Positions 1 through 9,011 of a stretch of 64,000 bases of DNA are shown piece by piece. Every line of letters begins with the position of its first letter. Position 1 is the stretch's first letter. A model generated the notes under the pieces. The model did not search any database, was not told the origin of the DNA, and was given only the letters and a program-made list of their open reading frames with translations. A program made the translations under genes and the position numbers. Source of the DNA: an uncultured beta proteobacterium (GTDB taxonomy: Bacteria > Pseudomonadota > Gammaproteobacteria > Burkholderiales > SG8-41); NCBI GenBank assembly GCA_903889565.1, contig CAISYC010000049.1, forward strand, positions 1 through 64,000, in the 5' to 3' direction.

Positions 1-1261
1 GGGCTGCGCTATGGGGACCGATGCGCTCGGCCTTGGCGAGCAGCCGTGCGCTTTCGCGCGAGGGGTTGAAGATGCGATCGGCGTGCTCGATGGCGAAGGT
101 GCCCTTACGCTCTGACTTCGGATGCCGGCGCAGCATTTGGCCGGTGGCATCCAGAATCTCGATGTCGCGCTCGAAGATGCGCACCGTGACCTCGCTGTGC
201 GGGGCGGCCGGCAGTGCGGCGTAGTAGGAGCTCTCGACCTGAACGAGCCCGGCGTCGTCCACCGTGCGCGTAGCCTGCTTGAAGTAGCGAAACCCCTGAA
301 GTGGCAAGGCGCGCAGGTGCGGCTGCTCCTCGCGGTACATTTCGAGCACCTGGCGCTTCTTGCGCCCGTGGATACGCAATGCTGCCCACCGCTCCTCCCA
401 GTGCGCGAGCCACGTGTTCTGCGCCTCGATCGAATCGAACTTACGGCCCTTCAGCGCGGTGCTCTGCGTATGCCCAATTGCGTTCTCGACCGTGCCTTTG
501 CGATTCGGATCACCGACGCGGCAGGGGTCGGCCACCACGGCGTAATGCGAGAGCATCGCGGAATACACCGGATTCAATTCCGGGGCGTAAATGTCGGTGC
601 GTATCACCCCTTCCTTCAGGTTATCGAGCACCACATATTGCGGACATCCGCCGAAGGCGCGAAACGCTTCTTCGTGCAGCCGCGCCCAGATCTCCTGACT
701 GGTCTTCCACACCACCTTGCGGAAACTCTTGCCGGAGAACTTCAAGGTCATCACGAACAGGTACGGGCGCCGGTACTTGCCGGCGCGGTACAGCGTCAGC
801 GCCCCCTGCCCGTAATCGACCTGCGCCTCTTCGCCGGGCAGGAATTCCAGCACATCGAAGCGCTCGGGGGCGCGGGCCTTCAACTTCGACACGAAGCGCT
901 TCACCGTGTTGTACGCGTGCGCGAATCCGTGGGTTTCCACCAGGTCCTGGTAGATGCTCACCGCATTGCGGCCGAGCCCGACCTGCACTTCGATCCAAGC
1001 CCGGTGCGGCTCGCACGCCGAGGGCGTCACCCGCGTGGCCGCGGACGCCGTGGCGCCTTCCGGAGCCGGTGGCCGGGGTGGGGGAATTTGACCGGCCGCG
1101 ACTTCAGAGCCGGTGGCCACCCCGGGGGAATTTGAAAGCCGTTGGTAACGGCGGATCGTCTTGCGATCCACCCCCGTAAAGCGTTCGACCTCGCGCTGCG
1201 TGGCCCCGTTGTCCAGCAGCGTCTGGATGGCGGTGCGTAAATGTGGCTTCAAGACGTTCAA
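1..1261 (-). CDS. istA: IS21-family transposase (IstA-like), 3' part cut by the window edge
   Basis: The frame is open from a TTG at 1261 to the window edge (about 420 codons). A strong purine-rich RBS (GGGGAGGAAGGA) sits just before the TTG. The N-terminus holds a helix-turn-helix (TQREVERFTGVDRKTIRRY). A DDE integrase core follows: VDYGQG near residue 147, VVLDNL near 208 and KGTVENAIG near 255. This is the IstA architecture of the IS21 family. The partner ATPase gene istB would lie beyond position 1 and is not seen. Oddly, the linker after the HTH is encoded by two 23-bp copies of the element's own end repeat (1068-1090 and 1112-1134). Confidence 0.9.
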   Translation of the reverse strand, partial: MNVLKPHLRTAIQTLLDNGATQREVERFTGVDRKTIRRYQRLSNSPGVATGSEVAAGQIPPPRPPAPEGATASAATRVTPSACEPHRAWIEVQVGLGRNAVSIYQDLVETHGFAHAYNTVKRFVSKLKARAPERFDVLEFLPGEEAQVDYGQGALTLYRAGKYRRPYLFVMTLKFSGKSFRKVVWKTSQEIWARLHEEAFRAFGGCPQYVVLDNLKEGVIRTDIYAPELNPVYSAMLSHYAVVADPCRVGDPNRKGTVENAIGHTQSTALKGRKFDSIEAQNTWLAHWEERWAALRIHGRKKRQVLEMYREEQPHLRALPLQGFRYFKQATRTVDDAGLVQVESSYYAALPAAPHSEVTVRIFERDIEILDATGQMLRRHPKSERKGTFAIEHADRIFNPSRESARLLAKAERIGPHSAA

Positions 1262-1391
1262 TCCTTCCTCCCCTCGTTTGTGAGGGGGCGAGGGTAACGT
1301 CTCGTCGCCGGTGAGCCGCGGCTTAGCCGATACTACGCGGGCTCAGGTGGGGGAATTTGGGGTGGCCACAGCTGGGGGAGTTTGGGTGGCC
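1068..1391. repeat. IS21 end with four copies of a transposase-type repeat
   Basis: The core is GGTGGCC, then about 5 nt, then GGGGGARTTTG. Copies at 1068-1090 and 1112-1134 lie inside the transposase gene; their 5-nt centres are GGGGT and ACCCC, reverse complements of each other. Two more half-overlapping copies are at 1346-1367 and 1371-1391, outside the gene. IS21 elements are known for multiple terminal repeats bound by the transposase. The outermost copy marks the IS boundary, near 1391-1396, where the flanking gene loses its own sequence. Confidence 0.75.
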
Positions 1392-1719
1392 GCCGGGGCG
1401 TCTTCACACATAGACTCAACGCTTCAGCGACAGTGTATCTGCGGACATTCGTGACTTGGTGTTTTTGGTAATACGCGTCTTTGAAGATTACGTTCTTCCT
1501 CCCACCGCTCACCTCATGGATCACTTCATCACCTTCTTCGATCCATGCGTGGTTTACGGCTTCGTCCTGTCGTAGTGCAGCTACGTTACCGTGAACGACC
1601 CGGTAGTCGTCTGGGAATTCGAGGACGGTCGGATCTTCGATGAATTTGATAACAGCCTCGAAGCAGTCCCCCGTTGGAGTTGGGGGATCAGGTCTGTTTC
1701 GTTTTGATGAGGCTGACAT
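1333..1719 (-). pseudogene. Small protein with GDC...HAW motifs, 3' end replaced by IS21 insertion
   Basis: ATG at 1719 is preceded by AGGAGT at good spacing; an upstream in-frame start at 1836 lacks this. The native part reads from MSASSKRNRPD to about LCVKT. After that the frame runs into the IS end, giving the proline-rich tail PKLPQLWPPQIPPPEPA. The body carries GDCF, VVHGNV and NHAWIEEGDEVIHE. This spacing of Cys and His resembles small phage or plasmid proteins of unknown function that conserve a Cys, VHG and HAW(V/I)E. A papain-like fold is possible, but I do not assign one. It reads in the same direction as the primase-helicase gene upstream. Confidence 0.6.
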
Positions 1720-1866
1720 TGCCACTCCTGGGGTGCCGGGCCTTAGGAATTTCACTCTGTTTTCTCTATATATAATATTAGAAATTTCAATTCTTCCTAA
1801 ACCATTGTTTTGCCGTACGAATCGCCCAAGTGCCAACCCACGAGTTTTTCAAATTCGTGGGTTCCT

Positions 1867-4800
1867 TCAAGCCGCTTTTTTGACCCGGATTCCCTTGAAG
1901 CTAGGGCAGTCGGTTGCCAAGTTCTTGTCAAATTCCCCACCCTGCCAATCCACCGGCTTACCCAGCGAACACGAGTTACGGTCAAAGTAAACGCAACTGC
2001 TGCACACATCCTTAGGCACCAGTAGCTCCCCGACTGACTTCTCTTCACTCACGGGATAGCTTTTGTGTTCAACCGGCCATTGGTCCAGTCGTTGGGCTTT
2101 CAGCTCCAGAAACTGAATCATCCCAGGCAAATCCCAGTTTCCCGGCACCAATGGTTTGGAATAATCCGTTTCCCTTCGTTCGTCCACAATCCTCACCCCA
2201 AAGAACACTCCCAGAGGCTCCAGGAGGTCTTTTACGAGGCTGCACGCCACAGCCTGCACCTTCGCCCTGTCGTTTTTGCTACCGAATTTTCTAGCGCGTT
2301 CTCGGGCCTCTTCCAAGGTCTTGAACTTTCGTTTCAGCGCCAAGTATTCCAACTCCCCATTCGCCAGCGCCAGAAACCCCTCAGACAGCTTCTCGTTCCT
2401 GGTCAAACTCGCAGCCAATCCAAACCCATCCATTGTTCCAGGCCCGAGTTCCTGGATTTTCTTCAGCACCACGGTTATTCCCCAGGTTTTCTCAGCTACA
2501 GCCCCAGCCCAACCATCTACCGTCTCCGGGTCATACTGGGCTGAAACCCAAGGCAGGCGTTCTCCGAACAGTCGTTGAACCTTGGACAGGTCCACCTGCT
2601 TTGCCTTGGCCGGTTCATCCAGCCCACAGAGTTTTAGGGCAACAGCCTGGGCATCAGTCTGGATCTCCAACTCGACCCTTGCGTTCTCAGCCATCCAGTT
2701 GTCCCGGCGCTCCTCATGGAGCTTCTCGAGCTTCCAGAAATACAGATACGGCAAGTCGTAGTTCAATTCCCCGGCCCGTTCTGTAATGGCACCAAGGTAT
2801 TCGTTTTTGGCAGCTTTTTTAACCGCCTGGTAAATCTTGGCTCTGTCTTTGTTTACCGTGATCTCTTCCCCAGTCGTAATTCGATAATTCTGGAACGAAT
2901 CGTTTTCAATTAACTCCCCCAAAGCTCCAGCCGTGTTTTTCTCGACCAAACGAAGCTGGCTATACACATTCCGGTCGATTTGCAGATGTTCCTCAAGCAA
3001 CCCCCTAAGGATCGTTTCCTGCAAAAACCCTTCCTCAACCTCTTTTTTAACCTCCAGCGTCTTCGGCAGCTTTACCGGTTCCTCGTAGACCGTCCCGACA
3101 TAAACTCGGACTTCACACTGGACGCTGCCACGATTAGCACGGTTCACTGTCTGAATAATCTGGTTGGTGTCTGCCTTCAGGTGTTCGAAGCTGCACCAGA
3201 AGATTTCCGGTTCGCATTCAAAGTTAAGTCCAAGGGAAAACAACGGACTTGAGATCAGAATAGGTTTCGACCCAGTTCTCGCTGCCTCAATCTCTTCGCC
3301 GGTGTTTTCGATTCTGGAAACCACGTCGGCGTATTCCAACAAGCCGTAGGACGCCAAGAGGTTCACGTAAGTCTTCATTCGAGACGTAGGCACAATCAAC
3401 ACGGTTCTTGGTAACGCCTGTTGTGCCTTCACACGTTCCGCAAAGTCCTCCAGCAACGTAACCAAATCCGAGCCAAACGCCTCCAGTGGACGGATGAACA
3501 ACGGATTACGCTTGACCGGCTGAAACTCGTAAACACAGAAGTCCTCGACAGACCCCAAGGCACGGGAGGCAACATCCACGAGTTTCAACTGCTGAACCGT
3601 GGTCAGCGTTCCAGTTAACAACAGGGTTCGACCCGCCTTCATCACGGCGTATTCCAGCAACTCATTGCGTCTATTCGAACGCATGAACTCATCCAAGCCA
3701 GCGTGGATTTCGTCGAGTATTAAGTGGTGCCTTACGTCTCTTTCGTAGGCAATTCCAAGTATCCGGCGCAAAGATTCATTGGTCGTGACGATTACCCCGT
3801 AGTCCGGGAAATTGCTCCTCCACACCTCTTTATAGGACCACGGGTTCAGCCCTGCTGCTTCAAGATCGGCCTGCATTTGGTTCACCAAGGCGATGGTCGG
3901 AGCCGCATAGATCACCAGTTCTCCAGCACCGAGTGGTCGAATCCAGTCAATGGCTTGCCGGGTTTTACCAGTCCCAGTAGGGGCTAAAACAAGGGAAACT
4001 CTCGCCGTTGCAAAGTCCCTAAAGGCAGGCAGGTAACCGGTGTCCGTCAAAGACAATTCCTCGCTCGGAACCTCGTTAAACCAGCGCAGTGTGTCCCGGA
4101 CATAGCGGTGAGCACCCTCAGACAGTTCCTTCAAAGCCATGGAAACACCATCGCCGTAACGACGAGCAATCTGTGGCTGGTTCTTGGCTACAAACCAGGA
4201 GCCGGGAGTGTTTTCATCGTCAAAACGTAGGACAAAATACTTGTCTTCGCCCGTCAGTTTCCCGTCAAGGAATGTCCTGCCACCTCTGGCTTGGCTGGTT
4301 GGATTCGTGAAATACGAACTGGCAGCAACACCGGTTAATGTTCGGGTAATCACGGTTCGGCTTACAAACCCGTGTTCCCGTAACCATGCCGAACGAATGC
4401 GATGCTGGAGTGAATCAGCATTCGCCACGACGTTCTCAGCCAACTCCGGGACCTCAACGCAGTGCTTCGACTTCTTGATTAAGTCCTGGCGTTTCTCCGG
4501 TTCCAGAAGACAACGAACACCCTCGCCAATGTCTGGAAGAGCCACGTAATGTGCTTGGACGGCGGATCTAATCGGCGCTGGATCGATGCCATATTTCAGA
4601 TCCCAAACGTTGCCCTTGTTTTGCCTGAACCAGTAAAACCCAGTGTTCAGGCAATGCAATCTCAAATGTGCTGCCAATGCGTCACCCGGAACACGTTTCG
4701 ATAACCAGAAGAACAGGTGAACGTTCAAGCCCTTTTTCTTAAGGGTTCCGTCTGGCCCTAGGATTCCGGAACTACTGCTGAACTGGTAGAAATACGTCAC

Positions 4801-5253
4801 CCCCTCGAACTCCGCAGGGAGTTTCGCAATTACCCATTCGATTGCTTCCACTGACAACGGATCCATTCCCTCCAGCAACTCAACATCGTCAATGTCCAAC
4901 ATGACCCACGGCGTTCCAGCCGAGTGCTCCGGGAAATTGGTGCCGTTCCTCGCAACGTTTATTTCTTGTCTTAATGGGTGAATCCCACGGACAAGGATCT
5001 TGTGGGAGTCGCGGGAAATGCCGTCGATCAGGTTTGCCAGGTCACAAATGTTGGCAGCTGGGTAAACCGCAGCATCGAACCTGGCTGCGTTTTGATATGG
5101 CGTGGTCTTGAGCTGACCTTCAGCATTCAGAAAATATTTCTTGTTGACCGGATGATCTCGAGAGGTGAGAACTGTGATGACTGAAACATTTTCTTGTTTA
5201 TTTTCTTGTACTTTTTTGTCGCTTGCGTTAAAATAACTATTAGATACTTTCAA
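1867..5253 (-). CDS. Primase (AEP/PrimPol-like)-SF2 helicase fusion, replication protein of a mobile element
   Basis: A 1128-aa protein. The N-terminal part looks like an archaeo-eukaryotic primase: an acidic motif WVMLDIDDVEL with D120, D122 and D123, an SSSSG turn near 160, GLNVHLFFWL with H179, and GIDPAPIRS near 223. The centre is an SF2 helicase: Walker A APTGTGKT (424-431), DEIH (514-517) and the TGT motif near 547. The last 50 residues hold four cysteines (1084, 1087, 1095, 1116) that could bind Zn or Fe-S. Such fusions serve as self-sufficient initiators of plasmids, phages and satellites. The start is uncertain: TTG at 5253, with no clear RBS. Lower GC than the chromosome supports transfer. 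Confidence 0.8.
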   Translation of the reverse strand: MKVSNSYFNASDKKVQENKQENVSVITVLTSRDHPVNKKYFLNAEGQLKTTPYQNAARFDAAVYPAANICDLANLIDGISRDSHKILVRGIHPLRQEINVARNGTNFPEHSAGTPWVMLDIDDVELLEGMDPLSVEAIEWVIAKLPAEFEGVTYFYQFSSSSGILGPDGTLKKKGLNVHLFFWLSKRVPGDALAAHLRLHCLNTGFYWFRQNKGNVWDLKYGIDPAPIRSAVQAHYVALPDIGEGVRCLLEPEKRQDLIKKSKHCVEVPELAENVVANADSLQHRIRSAWLREHGFVSRTVITRTLTGVAASSYFTNPTSQARGGRTFLDGKLTGEDKYFVLRFDDENTPGSWFVAKNQPQIARRYGDGVSMALKELSEGAHRYVRDTLRWFNEVPSEELSLTDTGYLPAFRDFATARVSLVLAPTGTGKTRQAIDWIRPLGAGELVIYAAPTIALVNQMQADLEAAGLNPWSYKEVWRSNFPDYGVIVTTNESLRRILGIAYERDVRHHLILDEIHAGLDEFMRSNRRNELLEYAVMKAGRTLLLTGTLTTVQQLKLVDVASRALGSVEDFCVYEFQPVKRNPLFIRPLEAFGSDLVTLLEDFAERVKAQQALPRTVLIVPTSRMKTYVNLLASYGLLEYADVVSRIENTGEEIEAARTGSKPILISSPLFSLGLNFECEPEIFWCSFEHLKADTNQIIQTVNRANRGSVQCEVRVYVGTVYEEPVKLPKTLEVKKEVEEGFLQETILRGLLEEHLQIDRNVYSQLRLVEKNTAGALGELIENDSFQNYRITTGEEITVNKDRAKIYQAVKKAAKNEYLGAITERAGELNYDLPYLYFWKLEKLHEERRDNWMAENARVELEIQTDAQAVALKLCGLDEPAKAKQVDLSKVQRLFGERLPWVSAQYDPETVDGWAGAVAEKTWGITVVLKKIQELGPGTMDGFGLAASLTRNEKLSEGFLALANGELEYLALKRKFKTLEEARERARKFGSKNDRAKVQAVACSLVKDLLEPLGVFFGVRIVDERRETDYSKPLVPGNWDLPGMIQFLELKAQRLDQWPVEHKSYPVSEEKSVGELLVPKDVCSSCVYFDRNSCSLGKPVDWQGGEFDKNLATDCPSFKGIRVKKAA

Positions 5254-5643
5254 TGTAATAACTCGTTAATCAAAGCCAACTCGGTAGTCTTTCGCAAAAT
5301 CGCTATCGAGTTGGAATTACAGGCTCTCCCTCAGTTTTTCCTTGAGCCTTTCGGTGCTTCTAGAGGGAAATTTCCGCGACAGTCCTATACTGAAGCGAAA
5401 ACAAAACAACGACCGGTGACGCGACTAACGTCACTGGTCTTTTCAATTCAAGTTTTATTTATTGATCTGATCCTGAACGGTCAGATTCTTTTTCTGCACC
5501 TGCTTTCTTTTACTTACATCACCGAATGCGTTGTCCGGTGCGCAATACTTTTAGTATTCTATCAGTACGGGGCCGCTTTTTCAATGACGAAGACATACGT
5601 GTCCACAACACCTCTATAGCTCTCTGAGCTCTTTCCCTAACCG
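5254..5643. other. 390-bp AT-rich intergenic region of the mobile element
   Basis: No convincing gene. It contains the 5411-5443 hairpin, a small palindrome AATACT-TTT-AGTATT (5549-5563) and a bulged hairpin near 5464-5490 (TCTGATC/GGTCAGA). The primase start and its regulation must lie here. Just inside the primase gene the string ATTTTCTTGT occurs twice in tandem (about 5188-5211), so an iteron-like origin is possible, but two copies are weak evidence. Confidence 0.4.
5411..5443. terminator. Hairpin terminator, probably bidirectional
   Basis: Stem GACCGGTGACG (5411-5421) pairs with CGTCACTGGTC (5429-5439), with one G-T pair and a 7-nt loop. TTTT follows on the + strand. On the minus strand the stem is followed by GTTGTTTTGTTTT. 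It can end the 6209-5644 regulator operon before the primase-helicase gene, or a short + strand RNA. Confidence 0.6.
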
Positions 5644-6012
5644 TTAGATCCGACTGAGTTGTTCAGCCAGAACCACCGGGATTTCGAAGAACTCATGCTC
5701 CCACCACGGCCCTGATTGCAGGTCTTCCACCTCAAAACAACTGTAATCCGAGACCAACGTTACAAAGCGCGTTGGAACATAAGCCGTGCGGATCCATTCA
5801 AGGATTTCCGCCTGAGTCACACCGTAACGTTCAGCCGCAACCTCGACATCTCCTGAACACGCAATCGCGTCCCTGACATCATTCTTGCCGAACTCGATGT
5901 CTTCCTGCATTTCGCTGGCGAGTCCGGAGTAATGCAGGATGGTCGTTGGTCCACTGAGGGGTTTGTCTTTGCTGCCCACTACGCGATATTGAATGAAGTC
6001 CAGGGCGTTCAT
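5644..6012 (-). CDS. Hypothetical protein, 122 aa, partner of an HTH regulator
   Basis: ATG at 6012 overlaps the stop of the upstream HTH gene (ATGA), so the two are translationally coupled. The protein is acidic. Its middle reads VAAERYGVTQAEILEWI, which looks like a helix-turn-helix of the kind found beside phage-type repressors. The C-terminal half is rich in aromatic and acidic residues (GPWWEHEFFEIP). I do not recognise the family. The context suggests a regulatory partner or phage/plasmid early protein. Confidence 0.65.
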   Translation of the reverse strand: MNALDFIQYRVVGSKDKPLSGPTTILHYSGLASEMQEDIEFGKNDVRDAIACSGDVEVAAERYGVTQAEILEWIRTAYVPTRFVTLVSDYSCFEVEDLQSGPWWEHEFFEIPVVLAEQLSRI

Positions 6013-6209
6013 TGAACCGCCTCCTCGACCTTACGGAGTTCCTCAAACGGCACTCCACTCAATTCCGATAACTGTTTTGCCTTATCGTAATTCGGCACGA
6101 ACCCGTTGTTGATCCACATGTAAACCGTGGCACCGGACACTCCGATTCTGTTTGAAACTCGCGTAACTCCTCCCGCCTTCTTAACTGCGGCTCTGATTTT
6201 TTCATTCAT
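6009..6209 (-). CDS. Cro/YdaS-like helix-turn-helix regulator
   Basis: A 66-aa protein whose centre, AGGVTRVSNRIGVSGATVYM followed by WINNG, matches small Cro-like (YdaS-type) DNA-binding proteins of prophages and integrated elements. AAGGAGAA sits at good spacing before ATG 6209. It is the first gene of a minus-strand operon with the 122-aa protein. Upstream lies the inverted repeat GAAAAACT-TTTTG-AGTTTTC (6235-6254), a plausible operator for autorepression. Confidence 0.8.
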   Translation of the reverse strand: MNEKIRAAVKKAGGVTRVSNRIGVSGATVYMWINNGFVPNYDKAKQLSELSGVPFEELRKVEEAVQ

Positions 6210-6234
6210 AAAATTCTCCTTATTGTTTTTATGC

Positions 6235-6254
6235 GAAAAACTTTTTGAGTTTTC
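6235..6254. promoter_or_regulatory. Candidate operator of the Cro-like regulator
   Basis: Inverted repeat with arms GAAAAACT and AGTTTTC around TTTTG, 26 bp before the regulator's ATG, in very AT-rich DNA that also carries TATATTTATTTTAG. The position fits autoregulation; the binding protein is inferred from context. Confidence 0.4.
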
Positions 6255-6426
6255 CTATATTTATTTTAGTTTGTGATTTGCCGACTTGATGAAATTTCGG
6301 GAATAATTTTTGAGGGCGAAAGGTGGCCTCGCCTGAACACCGTTGGAAGGTGAGAATTTGTCAGGGAAAGGACTAGAGACGGGGGAGTAGAGCTAGCAGG
6401 AATGGTTACGGCACAAGGAGGGACGC

Positions 6427-6879
6427 TTAAGTCGCCACCCCGACCGTATACCTGAACGACAGGTTCTCGATGTTCCTAAGAACCCACTTTTCAGCCTGGC
6501 GAACGTAGTAAAGCCGTAGCTTCCCCGTGACCTGAACCGCGTCTTCATCCTTCTTGGGATTGTTGTGCGTGGTCATGAACACCGTGACCGTTGCCGTGCT
6601 TGGCGTGGATTCGGTTTCAAGCACTTCGACCTGCTTGAATTCATCGGCATCGAACGTCCACTCAGTCGGATCACTGTTGTCCGATGCATCCGTAATCACG
6701 ACAACATGACCCACAACGTCCCGTATGATTTTTTCTACGGGGATTGGTTGACCTTGCTTGTCCTGACTGGCAGTTGGAATTGTTGAATTCTTATAGTCGT
6801 CGGTAGTGGACTGTGGGGTCGGGGAACAACCAGACAGGGCCAAGGCGAATGGGATTACGACGAACGCAAGACGTGTCAT
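6427..6879 (-). CDS. Predicted lipoprotein, unknown function
   Basis: A 150-aa protein with a signal peptide ending in the lipobox LALSGC, so it should be lipid-anchored after Cys18. The mature part starts with a Ser/Thr/Gln-rich linker, then a compact domain ending in LRLYYVRQAEKWVLRNIENL. That pattern of strands resembles small NTF2-like or periplasmic beta-rich domains, but I cannot name the family. It is the last accessory gene before the tRNA. No RBS is obvious. Confidence 0.65.
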   Translation of the reverse strand: MTRLAFVVIPFALALSGCSPTPQSTTDDYKNSTIPTASQDKQGQPIPVEKIIRDVVGHVVVITDASDNSDPTEWTFDADEFKQVEVLETESTPSTATVTVFMTTHNNPKKDEDAVQVTGKLRLYYVRQAEKWVLRNIENLSFRYTVGVAT

Positions 6880-7093
6880 AGCGAACTTCAGAAGGTTGCC
6901 GATTAAACCAATACTGCTTCCGACTTTGCTTGCTGTCCACCCCGACTAGCCGTGGACTAAACCTGGGGGTGGGTTGAGGACGCTCGGATTGTTGGCAAGC
7001 AACAGTCGGCCAGGTTGGACTTACAATGGACTTACGACCGAATTTGCTCTAGATTTGCATCTATCGAAATCGACACTAACCATTTGTTTTAAA

Positions 7094-7171
<78 letters not shown>

Positions 7172-7231
7172 ATTCAGGTCGATTGCAGATAGCGATCCGC
7201 GCACATGCGATGCTGTTGTGGCGTCGCTGGA

Positions 7232-8200
7232 TCAGAAATTTCGCGATACCGCGAAACTGGCCAATTGTAGCAAATAATCGCGCTGTTTAGAATTCGGCAC
7301 GCAATCAAGCGCCCTTTGCGCCGCCCGCGCCTCGGCTTCGGCCTGCTCGCGGGTGTAGTTAAGCGCACCGGTGCGTTCGATGGCGGCAATGATCTGCGGC
7401 AACTCGTCGAGACCGCCGCGTTCGATCGCGCGCTTGACCAGCGCGCGCTCATCGGCGTTGCCGTGCTTGATCGCATACAGGAGCGGCAGCGTCGGCTTGC
7501 CCTCGGCGAGATCATCGCCGACGTTTTTGCCGGTGTCTCGGTTGTCGCCTGAATAGTCGAGCACATCGTCGATCAGCTGGAATGCGGTGCCCAGATGCAT
7601 GCCGTAGTGCGCCATCGCCGTTTCCTGCGCCTGGTCGGCGCCGCCGAGTATGGCGCCGAGGCGGGTCGAGGCCTCGAACAGCTTGGCGGTCTTGTAGCGA
7701 ATCACCTGCAGATAGCTTTCTTCCTCGACCTCGGGGTCGTGGCAGTTCATCAACTGCAGCACCTCACCCTCGGAGATGATATTGGTCGCCTCGGCCAGCA
7801 CCTGCATTACGCGCATGCTGCCGATCTCGACCATAATCTGAAAGGCGCGCGAATAGACGAAATCGCCGACCAGCACGCTCGCCGCATTGCCGAACAGTGC
7901 GTTGGCGGTGGACTTGCCGCGGCGCAGATCGGAGCCATCGACGACGTCATCGTGCAGCAGGGTCGCGGTGTGAATGAATTCGACCACGGCGGCCAGTTGA
8001 TGGTGGTGGCTGCCCTCATAACCGAACGCGCCAGCCGAGAGGATGACGAGCGCGGGACGCAGCCGTTTGCCGCCGCTGCCTATGATATGTTCAGCCACCG
8101 TGCGCACGAGAACGACATCCGAGTCGAGGCGGCGCCGGATGACCGCATCGACCGCCTGCATGTCGGCGGCCAGGAAATCGCCAAAAACAGGAATGGTCAT
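7232..8200 (-). CDS. ispB: Octaprenyl diphosphate synthase
   Basis: A 322-aa trans-polyprenyl diphosphate synthase that makes the side chain of ubiquinone from FPP and IPP. Both Asp-rich motifs are intact: DDVVD (84-88) and DDVLD (211-215), with GGKRLRP (43-49) and the KTAKLF segment typical of long-chain synthases. Length is normal for IspB. It is divergent from rplU-rpmA, the standard order in beta- and gammaproteobacteria, and marks the start of core chromosome beyond the tRNA. Confidence 0.96.
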   Translation of the reverse strand: MTIPVFGDFLAADMQAVDAVIRRRLDSDVVLVRTVAEHIIGSGGKRLRPALVILSAGAFGYEGSHHHQLAAVVEFIHTATLLHDDVVDGSDLRRGKSTANALFGNAASVLVGDFVYSRAFQIMVEIGSMRVMQVLAEATNIISEGEVLQLMNCHDPEVEEESYLQVIRYKTAKLFEASTRLGAILGGADQAQETAMAHYGMHLGTAFQLIDDVLDYSGDNRDTGKNVGDDLAEGKPTLPLLYAIKHGNADERALVKRAIERGGLDELPQIIAAIERTGALNYTREQAEAEARAAQRALDCVPNSKQRDYLLQLASFAVSRNF

Positions 8201-8323
8201 CGCTTAAACGGCCCAAACCGGCAAATCACGGCATCAGCGGGGCAAAAGACACTCAAAGCAGGGCTTAAAGGCACAATAACAGCCGGTTATCCAGGGTTCG
8301 GAAGTCCTTTATTTTACTCCGTT

Positions 8324-8352
8324 TTGACTCGAAATTAGCAGTTGGGTATAAT
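8324..8352 (+). promoter_or_regulatory. Sigma-70 promoter of rplU-rpmA
   Basis: A -35 box TTGACT (8324-8329) and a perfect -10 TATAAT (8347-8352) are separated by 17 bp. They lie about 50 bp before the rplU start, so transcription should begin near 8359. The match to consensus suits a ribosomal protein operon. Confidence 0.85.
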
Positions 8353-8399
8353 GCTCGGCTTTCCCGATCCGGCGGTCCGTCCGGTCACGAGGTCAAAAT

Positions 8400-8711
8400 A
8401 TGTATGCAGTCATCAAAACCGGCGGCAAGCAATACCGCGTCGCCTCCGGCGAAAAACTCAAAATTGAAACGCTCGTCGCCGAGATCGGCAGCGAGATCGT
8501 CATCGACCAGGTTCTGATGGTTGCCGACGGCGACAAGGTCACGCTCGGCACCCCGGTGCTGGCCGGCGCCTCGGTCAAGGCCAAGGTCATCAGCCACGGT
8601 CGTGGCGACAAGGTGCGCATTTTCAAGATGCGCCGCCGCAAACACTATCGTAAATCGCAGGGCCATCGGCAGAATTACACCGAGATCGAAATTCTCGGCA
8701 TTGCCGCCTAG
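8400..8711 (+). CDS. rplU: 50S ribosomal protein L21
   Basis: 103 aa, normal length. It starts [14 protein letters not shown] and has the [19 protein letters not shown] segment that is the L21 signature and contacts 23S rRNA. It is followed 20 bp later by rpmA, and both are driven by the promoter at 8324-8352. Confidence 0.98.
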   Translation: MYAVIKTGGKQYRVASGEKLKIETLVAEIGSEIVIDQVLMVADGDKVTLGTPVLAGASVKAKVISHGRGDKVRIFKMRRRKHYRKSQGHRQNYTEIEILGIAA

Positions 8712-8731
8712 CCGCATTCAGGAGCTGACAC

Positions 8732-8989
8732 ATGGCACATAAAAAAGCAGGCGGAAGTTCACGCAACGGTCGCGACTCGCAGTCCAAGCGACTCGGCGTC
8801 AAGGTCTATGGCGGCGAGGCCATCATTCCGGGCAACATCATCGTCCGCCAGCGCGGCACCGAGTTCCATCCCGGCGTCAATGTCGGTATGGGCAAGGACC
8901 ACACGCTGTTCGCGACCGCCGCGGGCAAGGTCCTGTTCTCGGTCAAAGGCTCGGCTCGTAAAAGAACCGTCAGCGTCGTGCCCGCGTAA
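8732..8989 (+). CDS. rpmA: 50S ribosomal protein L27
   Basis: 85 aa, starting [20 protein letters not shown], the L27 N-terminal arm that reaches the peptidyl-transferase centre, followed by the [10 protein letters not shown] signature. GGAGCTGAC before the ATG serves as RBS. A strong terminator follows. Confidence 0.98.
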   Translation: MAHKKAGGSSRNGRDSQSKRLGVKVYGGEAIIPGNIIVRQRGTEFHPGVNVGMGKDHTLFATAAGKVLFSVKGSARKRTVSVVPA

Positions 8990-9011
8990 GCGACACGTTC
9001 TTTCGGTCACA

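Noticed and set aside
5188-5211. Tandem ATTTTCTTGT as replication iterons
   Set aside because: Only two copies, and inside coding sequence (QEN-KQEN), so probably a chance repeat.
5194-5619. 141-aa hydrophobic + strand frame
   Set aside because: Low-complexity AT-rich frame across a terminator, no RBS, overlaps the primase start on the other strand.
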